Origin: an uncultured Oscillospiraceae bacterium
Lineage (GTDB): Bacteria; Bacillota; Clostridia; Oscillospirales; Oscillospiraceae
DNA: 15,921 bases
Reading direction: 5' to 3'
Assembly (NCBI GenBank): GCA_910577915.1
Contig: CAJTOM010000058.1
Span: 1 to 15,921, forward strand
Shown here: positions 8,401 through 14,832 of the stretch, one piece after another
Numbering within the stretch: position 1 is the stretch's first letter
How the letters are laid out: every line of letters starts with the position of its first letter
Notes under the pieces: model-generated
The model's input: the letters and a program-made list of their open reading frames with translations, nothing else
Told to the model about the DNA's origin: nothing
Database searches by the model: none
Program-made: the position numbers and the translations under genes

Positions 8401-9409
8401 CACCGGGGTGAACCCCCGGCAGATCCCCTTGGACGACCCGGACACCATGAGCCTGTTCACCACCAGCCGGGCCTTGGGCTTTGAGAACGACGAGATCTTG
8501 GGCCCCACCGGGGCGGTGGCTATCCCGGAGTTCAACACCAAGTTCACCCGCCAGATGCTCGTGGACACCCAGCCTAAGGACTTCAACACCCTGGTGCGCC
8601 TGTCCGGCTTCTCCCATGGCACCGACGTGTGGATCGGCAACGCGCGGGACCTGATCGTCAGCGGCACCGCCTCCGTCACCGAGACGGTGGGGTGCCGGGA
8701 CGACATCATGCTTTACCTCATCTCCAAGGGCCTGGATCCCAAGATGAGCTTTAAGATCATGGAGTCCGTCCGCAAGGGCAAGGTCAAAAAGGGGGGCTTC
8801 GAGGAGGGCTGGAGGGAGGCTATGGAGGCCCACGACGTGCCCGCCTGGTATATCGAATCCCTGGCCAAGATCGGCTATCTCTTCCCCAAGGCCCACGCGG
8901 TGGCCTACGTGATGATGGCCTTCCGCATCGCCTGGTTCAAGGTCCACCGGCCCCTGGCCTTCTACGCCGCCTTTTTCACCATCCGGGCCAAGGCCTTCGA
9001 CGCGGAATACTGCTGCGCCGGGTTTGACGCGGTGAAGCGGAAGCTGCTGGAGATCTGGAACAACAAGGACGCCGCCGCCGTGGAGCAGGATCTGGCGGTG
9101 ACGCTGGAGGTCTGCTACGAGTTCTACCTGCGGGGATTCCGGTTCGAGCCCATCAGCATCTATGAGTCCGAGGCCGTCCGCTTTCTCCCCAAGGGGGAGG
9201 ACGCCCTGATTCCCCCCTTTACCGCCGTGCGGGGCCTGGGGGAGACGGCGGCGGTGGACACGGTGGAGAAGCGGCAGGGGAAGGAGTTTATCTCCGTCGA
9301 GGAGTTCTCCGCCTGCTGCAATAAGCTCTCCAAGACCCACATTGACCAGCTCAAGGCCCTGGGGGCCTTCGCCGGGATGGCGGATACCAGTCAGATTACG
9401 CTGTTTTAG
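5441..9409 (+). CDS. polC: DNA polymerase III alpha subunit, PolC type, with shortened N-terminus
   Basis: Replicative polymerase of low-GC-lineage Gram-positives, combining 5'-3' synthesis with 3'-5' proofreading. Domains in order: a short N-terminal domain (about 1-75), a Pro/Ala-rich linker (76-115), an OB fold (about 117-205), the first PHP part starting VELHAHTTFS (211-220), a DEDD exonuclease (about 300-465; Asp307 and Glu309 in FDIETTGL, then HNAEFDIGF and HHRASDD), the second PHP part, and the polymerase core. The core shows GSRGSVGSS, a four-cysteine zinc site (about 791-825) and the catalytic aspartates in PDIDLNFSGEY (about 845-855). The C-terminus QITLF is a sliding-clamp-binding motif. 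At 1322 residues it is about 115 shorter than Bacillus subtilis PolC (about 1437), and by eye the loss falls between the N-terminal domain and the OB fold. The ATG at 5441 has AGGGGC (5430-5435) upstream. All catalytic residues I can check are intact. Confidence 0.96.
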   Translation: MAQKIPFFELFSSVVLDWGLRSLLDGAYLTAVEVEREARVMHMALTVRRDMGEQKDTLAAALAAAYRMERVSIHQSVAAPAKAPAKSGGGEVIMGAPIKGAVQPMAELNPKMGGAVVAGKVFFADLYETRRPGVFCLTFDMTDFKTSVRVTKYLEKEEKAKLRRDVKPGMWVKVQGYVKLNRDGSDILLDPRNISTYPHETRQDTAEVKRVELHAHTTFSNMDALSPLSPKAGPEGNLVRRAESWGHPAIAITDHGVVQGFPDAWHSAKDIKILYGMEGYFVNNLDDRIVVHGDREAAFSDEYVAFDIETTGLKVQSEAITEIGAVVIRNGEIGERFQTFVDPGRHLTAEIIALTGITDQMLRGAPKEEQALRDFLAFVGDRPLAAHNAEFDIGFIRAGCRRAGLNFDPTYIDTLILAQNLLPELGKYKLDIVAEHLRLPAFQHHRASDDAATCGLFLPHFFRRLEELGVRSLQAINPAMPALRRQGRASRRPRHIILIARNKTGLKNLYQLVSMSNLKYFKRYPIIPKDELIAHREGLIVGAACEAGELFQAVAEYKDWAELRRIASFYDYLEIQPLCNNAFLIRDGKARDEEELRELNRTVVRLGEELGKPVCATGDVHFLDPEDEIYRHILLDTKKFSDCDAPLPIYFRTTDEMLREFAYLGEEKAMEVVVTNTRAIAEQVETFDLLPKGKLFPPRLENSEEDLNRLVWDKVRELYGDDPPALIVERLNVELGGILGKYDVVYMSAQKLVQRSLENGYLVGSRGSVGSSLAAYMSGITEVNALPPHYRCPRCRHSEFITDGSFGCGADMPDRDCPVCGTRYVKDGFDIPFETFLGFGGGKVPDIDLNFSGEYQARAHRHAIEMFGETQVFRAGTIGTVAEKTAYGYVKKYLEARGQHPGHAEENRLALGCVGVKRTTGQHPGGLVVVPDDLDVEDFCPVQHPADAADSDIITTHFEYHCMEDNLLKLDMLGHDDPSMVRMLEDLTGVNPRQIPLDDPDTMSLFTTSRALGFENDEILGPTGAVAIPEFNTKFTRQMLVDTQPKDFNTLVRLSGFSHGTDVWIGNARDLIVSGTASVTETVGCRDDIMLYLISKGLDPKMSFKIMESVRKGKVKKGGFEEGWREAMEAHDVPAWYIESLAKIGYLFPKAHAVAYVMMAFRIAWFKVHRPLAFYAAFFTIRAKAFDAEYCCAGFDAVKRKLLEIWNNKDAAAVEQDLAVTLEVCYEFYLRGFRFEPISIYESEAVRFLPKGEDALIPPFTAVRGLGETAAVDTVEKRQGKEFISVEEFSACCNKLSKTHIDQLKALGAFAGMADTSQITLF

Positions 9410-9427
9410 AGAGGACAGGTTATATGG

Positions 9428-9467
9428 ACACGCTCCCGCGTTCAGGCGCGGGGGCGTGTTTGCGTTT
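9428..9467 (+). terminator. Intrinsic terminator downstream of polC
   Basis: A 13-bp stem with one T-G wobble: ACACGC T CCCGCG (9428-9440) pairs with CGCGGG G GCGTGT (9447-9459) around a 6-base loop, followed by the interrupted T-rich tail TTGCGTTT. It begins 19 bases after the polC stop and separates polC from the next operon. Confidence 0.75.
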
Positions 9468-9525
9468 GCCCCCGGCGGCTCCGGAGCATTTCGTGACATC
9501 CAGCGCGCATTTCAGTACAAAAGCC

Positions 9526-9554
9526 TTGAAGCGGCGCGCTCCGCCCGATAAACT
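9526..9554 (+). promoter_or_regulatory. Possible promoter for the coiled-coil gene pair
   Basis: TTGAAG (9526-9531), 17 bases, TAAACT (9549-9554), each matching 4 of 6 sigma-A consensus positions, about 45 bases before the first small gene. Placement after a terminator makes a promoter necessary somewhere in 9468-9590, but the match is weak. The -10 area also reads CCCGATAA, which recalls a sigma-28/SigD -10 element, but no TAAA box sits at the right distance. Confidence 0.3.
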
Positions 9555-9599
9555 TAGAGCGGCAACACCTGAAATCTGGATATAGAAAGGGGAACCGAC

Positions 9600-10070
9600 A
9601 TGAATGTACAGATGATGGAGGGGCTTCTGGGCGCGAGCGCCAACAGCAAGCTGTCGGGTACGCCGATGGGCGTGTACCGGCAGGCCAGCGCCGAGGGCGA
9701 CACGGAAAAGATGAGGCGGGCGCTGGGCTGCGCCGGCGAATGTACGGAGAAGGCCGTTAAGTACCAGGAGAAGTTGGACAAGGGCATGGAGGCGGAGGCA
9801 AAGGCTGTGCGCGAAAGGGCGAAGCTGGAGCGGGAGGCCGCCGCCGAAAAGCAGCGGGAGGAGCGTAAGCGGACGGAGGAAGGCGCAGAGCCGGGCCGCC
9901 TGCAGGGGGCCGATGTGGTGCAGATCAGCGAGGCGGCGAAGGCGGCGCTGGAAAATGCGCCTGTGGAGGCGGTGGAACCGGCTGACAGCGAGCCGGTTAC
10001 TTATACGCCGTCCGGTGAGATTATTGTTCCTGCGGCGGAGTCCGAACCAACTGTTTCGTTTAGCGCATGA
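9600..10070 (+). CDS. Hypothetical charged coiled-coil protein
   Basis: I do not recognise the family. The protein has 156 residues and no signal peptide or membrane segment, so it is probably cytoplasmic. Residues 1-35 are of mixed composition. About 36-93 form a strongly charged Lys/Glu/Arg-rich helical stretch with coiled-coil character. A short motif ADVVQISEAAKAAL follows at about 104-117, and the tail is Pro/Glu/Ser-rich. The VQIS...A motif loosely resembles one in FlgM-type anti-sigma factors, but length and remaining sequence do not fit, so I draw no function from it. The ATG at 9600 follows GAAAGGGG (9585-9592) by 7 bases. The next gene starts 18 bases after the stop with its own SD, so the two form an operon bounded by terminators. 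Confidence 0.8.
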   Translation: MNVQMMEGLLGASANSKLSGTPMGVYRQASAEGDTEKMRRALGCAGECTEKAVKYQEKLDKGMEAEAKAVRERAKLEREAAAEKQREERKRTEEGAEPGRLQGADVVQISEAAKAALENAPVEAVEPADSEPVTYTPSGEIIVPAAESEPTVSFSA

Positions 10071-10088
10071 AGACTGGAGGAATGAGCG

Positions 10089-10577
10089 ATGATGCCGATT
10101 TCTGGCGTAAACACGGCTGCGGTTCAGCCGCTGACGACCGCTGAGAGGACGCCGGGGGCGTCCAAGGCGCAGAAGCCCGAGGAGGAGGCCCGGGGCCGGC
10201 TAAAGCCCGCGATGGATGAATACGTCCCGGAGGAGCCCCGGGAGCCGTCCGGCTGCTACTGGATGGGCAGGGACGGGGAGGGGCGGCCCAAGGTCTACTT
10301 CGACGGCCCGGAACGGGCGGCGGATGAGGGGGCGAAGAGCGCGGAGAAAAAAGACGGGGAGAATGGGCGCGAGATCTGCAATACCGATAAGGTGGACCGG
10401 GAGATCGAAAAGCTGAAAAAGGAGCGGCAGGAGCTGACACAGCGCCTCAGCAGGGAGACCGACGAGGCCAGGATCGAGGCTCTGGAGCGCCGGCTGGCGC
10501 AGGTGGAGCGGGAGCTGAAGCAGAAGGACAGCGATGCCTACCGGAGGCAGAACGCCACATACACACAGCTCTCCTGA
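10089..10577 (+). CDS. Hypothetical protein with C-terminal coiled coil
   Basis: An unrecognised 162-residue soluble protein. The N-terminus reads MMPISGVNTAAVQPL. A central segment around 52-70 has an aromatic/charged patch (GCYWMGRDGEGRPKVYFDG). Residues about 100-152 have regular heptads of Lys/Glu/Arg with Leu/Ile, a clear coiled coil, as in IEKLKKERQELTQRL. There is no signal peptide or membrane helix. The ATG at 10089 was chosen because TGGAGG (10075-10080) is 8 bases upstream; an ATG at 10092 is the alternative. It is the second and last gene of a two-gene operon and is followed at once by a strong terminator. As both products are rich in coiled coil, they may bind each other; that is inference. 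Confidence 0.8.
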   Translation: MMPISGVNTAAVQPLTTAERTPGASKAQKPEEEARGRLKPAMDEYVPEEPREPSGCYWMGRDGEGRPKVYFDGPERAADEGAKSAEKKDGENGREICNTDKVDREIEKLKKERQELTQRLSRETDEARIEALERRLAQVERELKQKDSDAYRRQNATYTQLS

Positions 10578-10582
10578 TTTCT

Positions 10583-10620
10583 GAAAAGCGGCGGTTTTGA
10601 GGTCAAAGCCGCCGCTTTTC
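10583..10620. terminator. Bidirectional intrinsic terminator between convergent operons
   Basis: An 18-bp nearly perfect inverted repeat (10583-10600 with 10603-10620), one G-T wobble, core AAGCGGCGG / CCGCCGCTT. The T-rich arm end gives CTTTTC on the + strand, and the opposite arm gives the same on the - strand. It ends the coiled-coil gene pair from the left and probably the kinase operon from the right. Confidence 0.85.
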
Positions 10621-10672
10621 TGCATGACGGGGGAACAAACGTAAGAGGATGGCGGCTAGGGAGGATTTCATA

Positions 10673-11962
10673 TCACATGGATTGCGGATTATGGGGCGAA
10701 ATATTCAGCAGTACGCGCAGATAGTACCGCTGGCCGTTCTTCTCCGTCAGCAGCGCCCCATGATACTTTTCCGCCACCGCCTTGATGTTGGAAAGCCCGG
10801 TGCCCGCCGGGGGAAGGGGTTTGTCCGAGCAGGTGTTCTCAAAGGTCAGCATGCAGAAATCCCCCTGCTGTTTCCCGCTGATGCGGATTGCCTTGGCTCC
10901 ATCGCCGGCGCGGCAGGCGGCGATGGCGTTGTCCAGGGCGTTGGCGAAGAGTACGCACAGGTCAAAGTCGTCGATCCCGCAGGGCTGGGGCAGGACCAGG
11001 GACACCTCCGCCGCAATCTCCTTCGCCAGCCCCAGCTTCTCGCCCAGCAGGATGTCCACCACCGGGTTGCCGGTCTGGTAGGGGAAGGACAGGGATTCTG
11101 AGACGGTCTCCAGCTTTTCCAGGTACGCCCTGCTCTCGTCCAGCTTTCCGCTCCGCAGCAGGCCGTCCAGGACGGACAGGTGGTTTTTGATGTCGTGGCG
11201 GAAGGATTTCGTCTGCTCACAGCGCGCCTGGGCCTCCGTAATATAGATCTTTTGCGCCTGGGCAGCCTGGGTCAGCGATTGCAGCGCGGCCTGGGCCTGG
11301 AACCCCTGGCAGAGGTGCCGGTAGGCGTACAGGGTACACAGCAGGGCCGCCAAGCCCATAACTTGCAGGAGCAGCAGCGTGCTGTGCTTTCCGACTTCCT
11401 CCAGAGAGACGATGGGGGCAAAAAAGCTGTAGGCGGTCTCGAGAATATACAATTCCGACGCAAAGAAAAACAGTCCGGGAAACAGAAGAAGTCCGATATA
11501 GGGCGTCTGGCTGTCCTCCGTCCAGGCCAGGAGCTTCCCTGCGGCATAATAGCAGCCGGCGCACAGCGCGAAGAAAAGAACCTGCGCCGCCAAAAGCAGC
11601 AGGTACAGCAGAGGACTTCCGATCAAGGGGGGAAAGAGCGCCGCCTCCACTGAGTTGATCATGCCAAAGGAGAGCTGGGAGATGTAGCACGCCAGCACGG
11701 CGGCCAGCCAGGACACGGACGGTGGATTCCCCATCCAAAAATGGCTGACAGCATACAGTTCCAGCACACATGCGGCAATGGAGAGCGTCCCGCTGAGGGA
11801 AAGCCTGACCGCGGCAAGCTGGAGCGCGGTCAAAAGGAGGATGTAGCCGGCAAAGTGCGGCGGCTTCAGCTTTTTCCCGGTGAGGCGGCCGACGAAGAGG
11901 ATGTGCATCACGCCTTGCCCCAGGAGGCATATCCCGTCTATAAACAGCGCGAAATAGTCCAT
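10673..11962 (-). CDS. AgrC-like GHKL sensor histidine kinase
   Basis: Membrane sensor kinase of the AgrC/ComD type (HPK10-like), which usually detects a peptide or membrane-active ligand and phosphorylates a LytTR regulator. Of 429 residues, about 1-212 are highly hydrophobic with six or seven predicted helices and no large extracellular domain. A helical linker (about 215-250) leads to the phosphoacceptor motif RHDIKNHL with His256. The GHKL ATPase domain follows, with the N box NALDNAIAAC (341-350) and G box GTGLSNI (387-393). The ATG at 11962 lies one base after the regulator's stop, with AGGGGG upstream inside the regulator gene, so the two are translationally coupled. No agrB or convincing agrD is seen nearby, so the ligand is unknown. 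Confidence 0.9.
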   Translation of the reverse strand: MDYFALFIDGICLLGQGVMHILFVGRLTGKKLKPPHFAGYILLLTALQLAAVRLSLSGTLSIAACVLELYAVSHFWMGNPPSVSWLAAVLACYISQLSFGMINSVEAALFPPLIGSPLLYLLLLAAQVLFFALCAGCYYAAGKLLAWTEDSQTPYIGLLLFPGLFFFASELYILETAYSFFAPIVSLEEVGKHSTLLLLQVMGLAALLCTLYAYRHLCQGFQAQAALQSLTQAAQAQKIYITEAQARCEQTKSFRHDIKNHLSVLDGLLRSGKLDESRAYLEKLETVSESLSFPYQTGNPVVDILLGEKLGLAKEIAAEVSLVLPQPCGIDDFDLCVLFANALDNAIAACRAGDGAKAIRISGKQQGDFCMLTFENTCSDKPLPPAGTGLSNIKAVAEKYHGALLTEKNGQRYYLRVLLNISPHNPQSM

Positions 11963-11963
11963 G

Positions 11964-12677
11964 TCAGAGCCCCCTCTCTTTCATGTGGCGCAAAAGGGCT
12001 TGGGTCAGCTCCCGCTCCCGCAGCCGGGAGGCGGGGATGCGCTCCCCCTGGGACAGCAGGACCTGCCCGTCCTGGCATCCGCACACGTAGTCCAGGTTGA
12101 CCAGGTAGCTCCGGTGGCACTTGAAAAAGCGCCCGTCCACATGCCGCTCCAGATCTGCCAGCTTGTGGTAGTAGTCGATTACGGCCCCGTCATTTTTGTG
12201 GAGGTAGATTTTTCGGCCCAGGACCTCACAGTAGACGATGTCCGAGAGGGGGACGACCTCACAGCCGGTTCCCCGCTGGATCACGAGGTCTTTTGCTGTC
12301 CTCTGTTCCAGGGAGCAGAGAACCCGGCCCATGGTCTGACGGAAGCGGGCGCCGTCCATAGGCTTGAGCAGGTAGTCAAAGGCATCCACCTGAAAGGAGT
12401 CGAATACGCACTCCTTCAGCACCGTCACAAAGATCAGCAGGCTGCGGTCTCCCCGCCGGCGCAGCAGTCTGGCGGTCTCCATGCCGTCCGGCTGCTCCAT
12501 CCGGACGTCCAGGAAGATGGCGTCAAAGCTGCCGGCCCTCTCCAGCAGGGCGCGGCCGTTGGGAAAGCTGCTGACGGAGTAGGCGGTGATGGCGTTTTCT
12601 TTCATGCAGTTCGTGAGATGGCCGGCAAGGTCTTGGGCCATCAAGGGGTCGTCATCGCAGATCGCAAAATGTATCAT
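11964..12677 (-). CDS. LytTR-family response regulator
   Basis: DNA-binding response regulator of the AgrA/LytR type, partner of the adjacent kinase. The 237-residue form starts at the ATG at 12677. The receiver domain (about 1-115) has the acidic triad Asp8-Asp10, phosphoacceptor Asp57 in FLDVRM, Thr85 and Lys105 in LLKP. The LytTR domain (about 130-235) shows the typical FFKCHRSYLVNLDYV. A GTG four codons upstream (12689) is possible, but ATG directly before IHFAICDDD matches the usual receiver N-terminus, and the GGTGGTG before it may serve as a weak ribosome binding site. An upstream promoter and a tandem-repeat pair (12709-12767) suggest autoregulation. It is the first gene of the two-gene operon. 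Confidence 0.92.
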   Translation of the reverse strand: MIHFAICDDDPLMAQDLAGHLTNCMKENAITAYSVSSFPNGRALLERAGSFDAIFLDVRMEQPDGMETARLLRRRGDRSLLIFVTVLKECVFDSFQVDAFDYLLKPMDGARFRQTMGRVLCSLEQRTAKDLVIQRGTGCEVVPLSDIVYCEVLGRKIYLHKNDGAVIDYYHKLADLERHVDGRFFKCHRSYLVNLDYVCGCQDGQVLLSQGERIPASRLRERELTQALLRHMKERGL

Positions 12678-12708
12678 GTTCACCACCACGTTTTCTTATC
12701 AATCTATC

Positions 12709-12737
12709 AGATTAGCAAAAGTGGGACACGGTGACAA
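12709..12737 (-). promoter_or_regulatory. Extended -10 promoter of the LytTR/kinase operon
   Basis: On the - strand TTGTCA (12737-12732, 5 of 6 to consensus), a 17-base spacer, then TAATCT (12714-12709) preceded by TGC, an extended -10 element. The expected transcript starts near 12702, about 25 bases before the regulator's ATG. The -10 hexamer itself is weak, which would fit an activator-dependent promoter. Confidence 0.55.
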
Positions 12738-12767
12738 CCCCAATGTAGTGGAATGCCGCAGAAATGT
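12738..12767 (-). promoter_or_regulatory. Candidate LytTR-regulator binding site (tandem 9-bp direct repeats)
   Basis: On the - strand ACATTTCTG (12767-12759) and ACATTGGGG (12746-12738) are separated by 12 bases, giving a 21-bp period (two helical turns). The first copy closely fits the ComE-type half-site ACANTTCAG as I recall it; the second fits less well. The downstream repeat abuts the -35 box at 12737, the usual geometry for activation by this regulator class. Confidence 0.4.
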
Positions 12768-12783
12768 CATGAGATGTTTTGGC

Positions 12784-14121
12784 TCAGTACCCGTACCGCT
12801 TCCGGTATCTCAACAGCACCACCGCCGCCATGACCGTCCCCAGCAGCTCCGCCGCCGGCGTCGCCAGCCATACGCCGGTAACGCCGCCCAGCAGGACGGG
12901 CATGATCTGGATACTGGCAACCGTGAACAGGAACGACCGGGAGAAGGCCAGCACGGCGGACACCACGCCGTTGGACAGGGCGGTGAACATCCCGCTGGCG
13001 AACACGTTGATCCCCACGAACAGCAGGGCCAGAGAGCACAGGCGGTTTCCCGTCACTGCCAGCGCATAGACCGGGCTGTCCGGCCGGGTGAAGATGCTCA
13101 CCAGGGGGACGGTGGCCAGGATGGAGGCCACCGTACACAAAACGGAGACCCCGACGATGAAGCGGACGCTGAAGCCCACCAGCTTTTTCAGCTTCTCGTG
13201 ATTTTGCTCCCCGTGGTAGTAGGAGATCATGGGGGCCACGCCGTAGGAGTAGCCGATGAACAGGGCGCTGACGAACATGAGGACATACATGATGATGGTA
13301 ATGGCCGCCACGCCGTCCTCGCCGATGTATGTCAGCATCGCCATGTTGAACAGCAGGGTGGTGATGCCGGACACCAGCGAGGTGGCCAGCTCCGACATGC
13401 CGTTGGCGGCGGCGTGGAACAGGACCCCTCCGCGGAACACCGGCTTTTCAAAGTGGAGCAGATTGCTTTTCTTCCGAAACACCAGGAAGCCCACCACGGC
13501 GGTGATGGAGTAGCCCAGGCCGGTGGCGATGGCCGCGCCCTGGATGCCCAGGTCAAACAGGGAGATCAGCGCGTAGTCCAGGATGATATTGGTTACGCCT
13601 CCCGCCAGGGTGCAGATCAGGGACAGGGTGGACTTGTCGGCGGCAATTAAATAGAGGGAGAAGTTATACATGAGCAAAATGGGGATGGTGAACAGCAGGT
13701 AATTGCTCAAATAGGCATGGCAGTAGCTGAACACCGCCGGGGAGAGGCCCATGGCCCCCAGCAGGGTATCCAGCAGGGTATAGCCCAGCACCATCATCAC
13801 CCCACCCACGACGGCGTTGGTGAGAATCAGCAGGGTGAAGTCCTGCCGGGCCTCCTGCTCCTTGTGCGCCCCCATTTTCTTCATCACCACGGCGCTGCCG
13901 CCGGTGGACAGCATCCCGGACACCGCCGTGACCAGGGCGATGGCCGGGGCGGTGAGGTTGATGGCGGACAGGGCTTCCATGCCGATGAGGTTGGAGACGA
14001 ACAGCCCGTCCACCATGGTGTAGAAGGTGTTGAACACCGTCATCACAATGGTGGGGAAGGCGAAGCGCAGGATGTTTTTGCCCGTAACGGGCAGATGGTA
14101 AGAGTCGAGCTTGGTTTCCAT
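12784..14121 (-). CDS. MATE family multidrug/cation efflux transporter
   Basis: Inner-membrane antiporter of the MATE family, expelling organic cations or drugs in exchange for Na+ or H+. The 445 residues and about 12 predicted helices fit the family. The N-terminus (FAFPTIVMTVFNTFYTMVD, about 20-38) and the NLTAPAIAL and LSTGGSA segments are typical of the MepA-like/clostridial branch. An open frame runs 44 codons further upstream, but the ATG at 14121 is preferred: AAAGGAGA lies 5 bases upstream (14134-14127) and the extension is not membrane-like. It points in the same direction as the two-component operon 106 bases downstream and diverges from the small membrane protein gene. The nearby BmrR-like regulator is a plausible controller. 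The substrate is unknown. Confidence 0.93.
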   Translation of the reverse strand: METKLDSYHLPVTGKNILRFAFPTIVMTVFNTFYTMVDGLFVSNLIGMEALSAINLTAPAIALVTAVSGMLSTGGSAVVMKKMGAHKEQEARQDFTLLILTNAVVGGVMMVLGYTLLDTLLGAMGLSPAVFSYCHAYLSNYLLFTIPILLMYNFSLYLIAADKSTLSLICTLAGGVTNIILDYALISLFDLGIQGAAIATGLGYSITAVVGFLVFRKKSNLLHFEKPVFRGGVLFHAAANGMSELATSLVSGITTLLFNMAMLTYIGEDGVAAITIIMYVLMFVSALFIGYSYGVAPMISYYHGEQNHEKLKKLVGFSVRFIVGVSVLCTVASILATVPLVSIFTRPDSPVYALAVTGNRLCSLALLFVGINVFASGMFTALSNGVVSAVLAFSRSFLFTVASIQIMPVLLGGVTGVWLATPAAELLGTVMAAVVLLRYRKRYGY

Positions 14122-14176
14122 GAGATTCTCCTTTCGTGTCGCAGGTGGAAAAGATTTTTTATATGGCAAAACCGGC

Positions 14177-14205
14177 TTGTATTTCTTTAGGGAGGGTGCT
14201 ATGAT
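14177..14205 (+). promoter_or_regulatory. Sigma-A promoter of the small membrane protein gene
   Basis: TTGTAT (14177-14182), a 17-base spacer, TATGAT (14200-14205, 5 of 6 to consensus), 35 bases before the ATG at 14241. It sits in the 119-base divergent interval shared with the MATE gene, so one regulator could act on both directions. I could not find a convincing promoter for the MATE gene on the other strand. Confidence 0.55.
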
Positions 14206-14240
14206 GGGAGCGGTCAATTGGGCGCTGTGGAGTGAAATAG

Positions 14241-14690
14241 ATGCGAAAAACATACAAGCTGAGTTTTGAAATAGGGGGAGTATTGCTGTTTCTGCTTGTT
14301 ATGATACCGAATGTTATTTGGTTTGCCGTCCCTGCGCCAAACGATGTATTACGGGCGGCATCAAGGACAGAGATGGTTGATGCAGCGGCGTCTGTGTGTC
14401 AGATTTTGATGATTGCGGCGCTGTGTTTTTTCCGGAACAGAGAATGCAGGAAAATGTGCGTAACGCCGTGTATCATCATGGCGGCAGGGTGCTGCTTATT
14501 ATATTTTTTGAGTTGGATCGTTTACTATGGCGGCATAGTAAATGCGGCTGTAATATTCGGATTGACGGTTCCGCCCTGCTTGGCGTTTTTGTTCTTTGCG
14601 CTTGATAGAAGGAATGTGATCGCGGTAATCCCGATTTCAATTTTCACAGTTTGTCATTTGATATATGGCGCAGTAAATTTCATCATGTGA
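14241..14690 (+). CDS. Small low-GC polytopic membrane protein, unknown function
   Basis: A 149-residue hydrophobic protein with about five predicted membrane helices (near 9-30, 48-64, 73-98, 100-120 and 126-146). A hydrophilic loop after helix 1 begins PAPNDVLRAASRTE. It recalls uncharacterised conserved membrane proteins of Firmicutes, but I cannot name a family and give no function. The ATG at 14241 follows GTGGAG (14227-14232) by 8 bases, and a good promoter lies upstream. Base composition differs sharply from the surroundings: 26 of 60 bases are G or C in 14281-14340, against 45 of 60 in 2401-2460 of dxr. That suggests separate acquisition. It is flanked by its own promoter and terminator, so it is monocistronic. 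Confidence 0.85.
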   Translation: MRKTYKLSFEIGGVLLFLLVMIPNVIWFAVPAPNDVLRAASRTEMVDAAASVCQILMIAALCFFRNRECRKMCVTPCIIMAAGCCLLYFLSWIVYYGGIVNAAVIFGLTVPPCLAFLFFALDRRNVIAVIPISIFTVCHLIYGAVNFIM

Positions 14691-14703
14691 CTGCTTCCGG
14701 TTT

Positions 14704-14741
14704 ATCGGGGAACTGCCTGGAATGGTGGTTCCCCGATTTTT
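14704..14741 (+). terminator. Intrinsic terminator after the small membrane protein gene
   Basis: A 10-bp perfect stem ATCGGGGAAC (14704-14713) / GTTCCCCGAT (14728-14737), extendable by four pairs (two wobble) to a 6-base loop, followed by five T. It begins 14 bases after the stop codon. Confidence 0.85.
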
Positions 14742-14746
14742 GATGT

Positions 14747-14775
14747 TTGACATGTTTCTTATCAGAGTGTATCAT
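14747..14775 (+). promoter_or_regulatory. Strong sigma-A promoter of the MerR-family gene
   Basis: Perfect -35 TTGACA (14747-14752), a 17-base spacer, and TATCAT (14770-14775, 5 of 6). The expected start near 14782 leaves a leader of about 50 bases. The 17-bp spacer is standard, so this is not the stretched 19-20-bp type that MerR proteins remodel. Confidence 0.75.
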
Positions 14776-14832
14776 AAACCGTGTGGCCGCCACGCAGTCA
14801 AGCGGTATTTTCATTTTGGGGAGGAAATTTTT

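Noticed and set aside
4493..9499. Very long minus-strand open frame of 1668 codons opposite ispG and polC
   Set aside because: It is a GC-rich antisense shadow. The opposite strand encodes proteins with intact catalytic motifs, while this frame's product is low-complexity Gly/His/Leu/Val-rich sequence.
9536..9551. Sigma-28-like -10 (CCCGATAA) before the coiled-coil pair
   Set aside because: No TAAA -35 element lies about 15 bases upstream, so it stays a weak coincidence within a possible sigma-A promoter.
10605..10671. Minus-strand 22-codon frame starting one base after the kinase stop (MKSSLAAILL...), considered as an AgrD-like peptide
   Set aside because: There is no ribosome binding site, the frame runs into and stops inside the terminator stem, and no AgrB processing partner is present.
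14212..14217. Minus-strand TTGACC as a -35 box for the MATE gene
   Set aside because: No -10 hexamer lies 16-20 bases downstream. A TATAAA at 14163-14158 has no -35 partner at a fitting distance either.
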